Source: Caryophanales bacterium UBA3260 (GTDB lineage Bacteria; Bacillota_I; Bacilli_A; RF39; UBA660). Taken from it: 7,020 nucleotides of DNA. Positions 5,937-7,020 of this stretch are shown here, one piece after another (position 1 is the first letter of the stretch; each line of letters begins with the position of its first letter). The position numbers were made by a program, and so were the translations under genes. Location: the NCBI GenBank assembly GCA_002362595.1, contig DEUO01000120.1:14242-21261 (forward strand), written 5' to 3'. Under the pieces are notes generated by a model, which made no database searches, was not told the origin of the DNA, and saw only the letters and a program-made list of their open reading frames with translations.

Positions 5937-7013
5937 TTACATATTCTTTTTCTGATTTATCTTATCTATTACTTTTTTCTTACCATTCCATAAAGATTCT
6001 ATATTTTTTTTCTTATTAAAGGTATCTATTATTAATGCTATATACTGAGCTATATCTACATCTACATACCATTTATTATTCTTAATATCATCCGGAACAT
6101 AAGACAAATTAGTAGAATATAACTTATCAAATAATCCCTTTTCGTAAGCTTCACTAAACTTTTCTGTTCCTTCAGTAAATAAAGCAAATGTTGCAATTAA
6201 ATATATTTTTCTTGCTCCTCTATTTCTTAAATTCTCTGCTACATCTAAGATAGATCCTCCACTAGCTATCATATCATCTACAACAATAACATCTTTATCC
6301 TTAGGATCTGCTCCCATATACATATGCTCTACTATTGGATTTTTTCCATTAACAACTTTACTTAAATCTCTTCTTTTATAGAATACTCCAACATCGCAAC
6401 CTAGCATATCTGCGTAATATCTAGCTCTTTCCATCGCACCCATATCAGGACTTATAACTAACATATCATTAATATCTTCATTCTCTATTAATTCCTCTAG
6501 TATTCTATGAGTAGGATAGAAATTTTCAAAAGGTAATCTAGGTATAGCATTACATATACTTGGATCATGTGCATCAAACGTAATAATATTATCTACACCT
6601 ATTCTTTCTAATTCTTGTAATGCAATAGCACAATCTAGTGACTCGTTGCCTCTTCTCTTATGTTGTCTTGATTCATATAAAAGTGGCATTATAACATTTA
6701 TTTTTGAAGCATGCCCAGATGTTGCTGCAATTACTCTTTTTATATCCTCAAAATGCTCATCAGGTGACATAAAGTGTTCCCTTCCATGCATTTGATAACT
6801 TACTCCATAATTACCAACATCACTAAGTATATAAATATCATCTCCATTAACAGATTCATTTATCTTCACTTTACCTTCACCATTACTAAATCTATTACTA
6901 GTCATTGATACAATATAATCTTTATCTGTCTTATTTAATTTCTTTAAACTATCATTAACTTTATTGCCTAATTCTTTTATATTATTCATTACAATTAATT
7001 TTAACTTACTCAT
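5937..7013 (-). CDS. prs: ribose-phosphate pyrophosphokinase-like enzyme
   Basis: 358 residues, longer than the classical Prs of about 310-320. PRPP synthetase transfers pyrophosphate from ATP to ribose 5-phosphate; PRPP feeds nucleotide and NAD synthesis. Motifs: FSNGE at 42-46, ESRQHKRRGNE (114-124, ATP-binding region), FDAHDP at 146-151, SPDMGAMERA (188-197), the catalytic-loop KRR at 213-215, and the PRPP loop VVDDMIASGGS at 244-254. FDAHDP with NAIP (155-158) matches, from memory, a longer clostridial/bacillar Prs paralogue. Some phage proteins annotated as Prs are ADPR-pyrophosphate synthetases of NAD+ reconstitution pathways, and this cannot be excluded. The ATG at 7013-7011 is seven bases from the window edge and the frame stays open upstream, so the start is provisional. 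The region around 55-80 and the Lys-rich C-terminus are diverged. Confidence 0.8.
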   Translation of the reverse strand: MSKLKLIVMNNIKELGNKVNDSLKKLNKTDKDYIVSMTSNRFSNGEGKVKINESVNGDDIYILSDVGNYGVSYQMHGREHFMSPDEHFEDIKRVIAATSGHASKINVIMPLLYESRQHKRRGNESLDCAIALQELERIGVDNIITFDAHDPSICNAIPRLPFENFYPTHRILEELIENEDINDMLVISPDMGAMERARYYADMLGCDVGVFYKRRDLSKVVNGKNPIVEHMYMGADPKDKDVIVVDDMIASGGSILDVAENLRNRGARKIYLIATFALFTEGTEKFSEAYEKGLFDKLYSTNLSYVPDDIKNNKWYVDVDIAQYIALIIDTFNKKKNIESLWNGKKKVIDKINQKKNM

Positions 7014-7020
7014 TCTATTC

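Noticed and set aside
1..7020. tRNA genes, CRISPR arrays, insertion sequences
   Set aside because: No cloverleaf-like G-C stems, no regularly spaced repeats with spacers, no transposase or terminal inverted repeats. Gaps are under 130 bp and otherwise filled by genes.

Overview
This is a strongly AT-rich window with every credible gene on the minus strand, read from right to left. Shine-Dalgarno sites are of Gram-positive type (AGGAGG, AAAGGAG). Protein affinities, especially the PRPP-synthetase-like protein and the NadD-like protein, point to a low-GC Firmicutes/Bacilli-type cell or a large phage infecting one. The tight packing and the concentration of NAD genes would suit a phage accessory module, but no structural, packaging or replication gene is present, so phage versus chromosome cannot be settled here.

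Layout in transcription order. At the right edge is a PRPP-synthetase-like gene (7013-5937). A 128-bp intergenic region follows (5936-5809). It holds a perfect consensus sigma-70/sigma-A promoter (TTGACA, 17 bp, TATAAT) surrounded by repeats that look like an operator. Downstream lie eight tightly packed genes that probably form one operon: nadD-like, pnuC, a nadR-type NMNAT/NR kinase, a small protein with a Gly/Ser/Cys-rich tail, a radical SAM enzyme with extra C-terminal cysteines, a MiaB-like radical SAM protein without a TRAM domain, pncC/cinA-C, and nadK, which runs off the left edge. Junctions range from a 25-bp overlap to a 33-bp gap.

Six of the nine genes fit pyridine-nucleotide metabolism. 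PnuC would import nicotinamide riboside, the NadR-type enzyme would convert it to NMN and then NAD+, and NadK would make NADP+. PncC could deamidate NMN to NaMN and the NadD-like enzyme could adenylate that, although the NAD synthetase needed to finish this branch is not in the window. The PRPP-synthetase-like enzyme could supply PRPP for nicotinamide salvage or, less certainly, make ADPR-pyrophosphate as in phage NAD+ reconstitution.

The unexpected part is the middle of the operon (1077-3488). The Cys-tailed protein looks like a RiPP precursor or another maturation substrate. Its stop codon directly abuts the start of a radical SAM gene, and a methylthiotransferase-like radical SAM gene follows. 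This three-gene cassette inside an NAD operon is the best candidate for an undescribed system.
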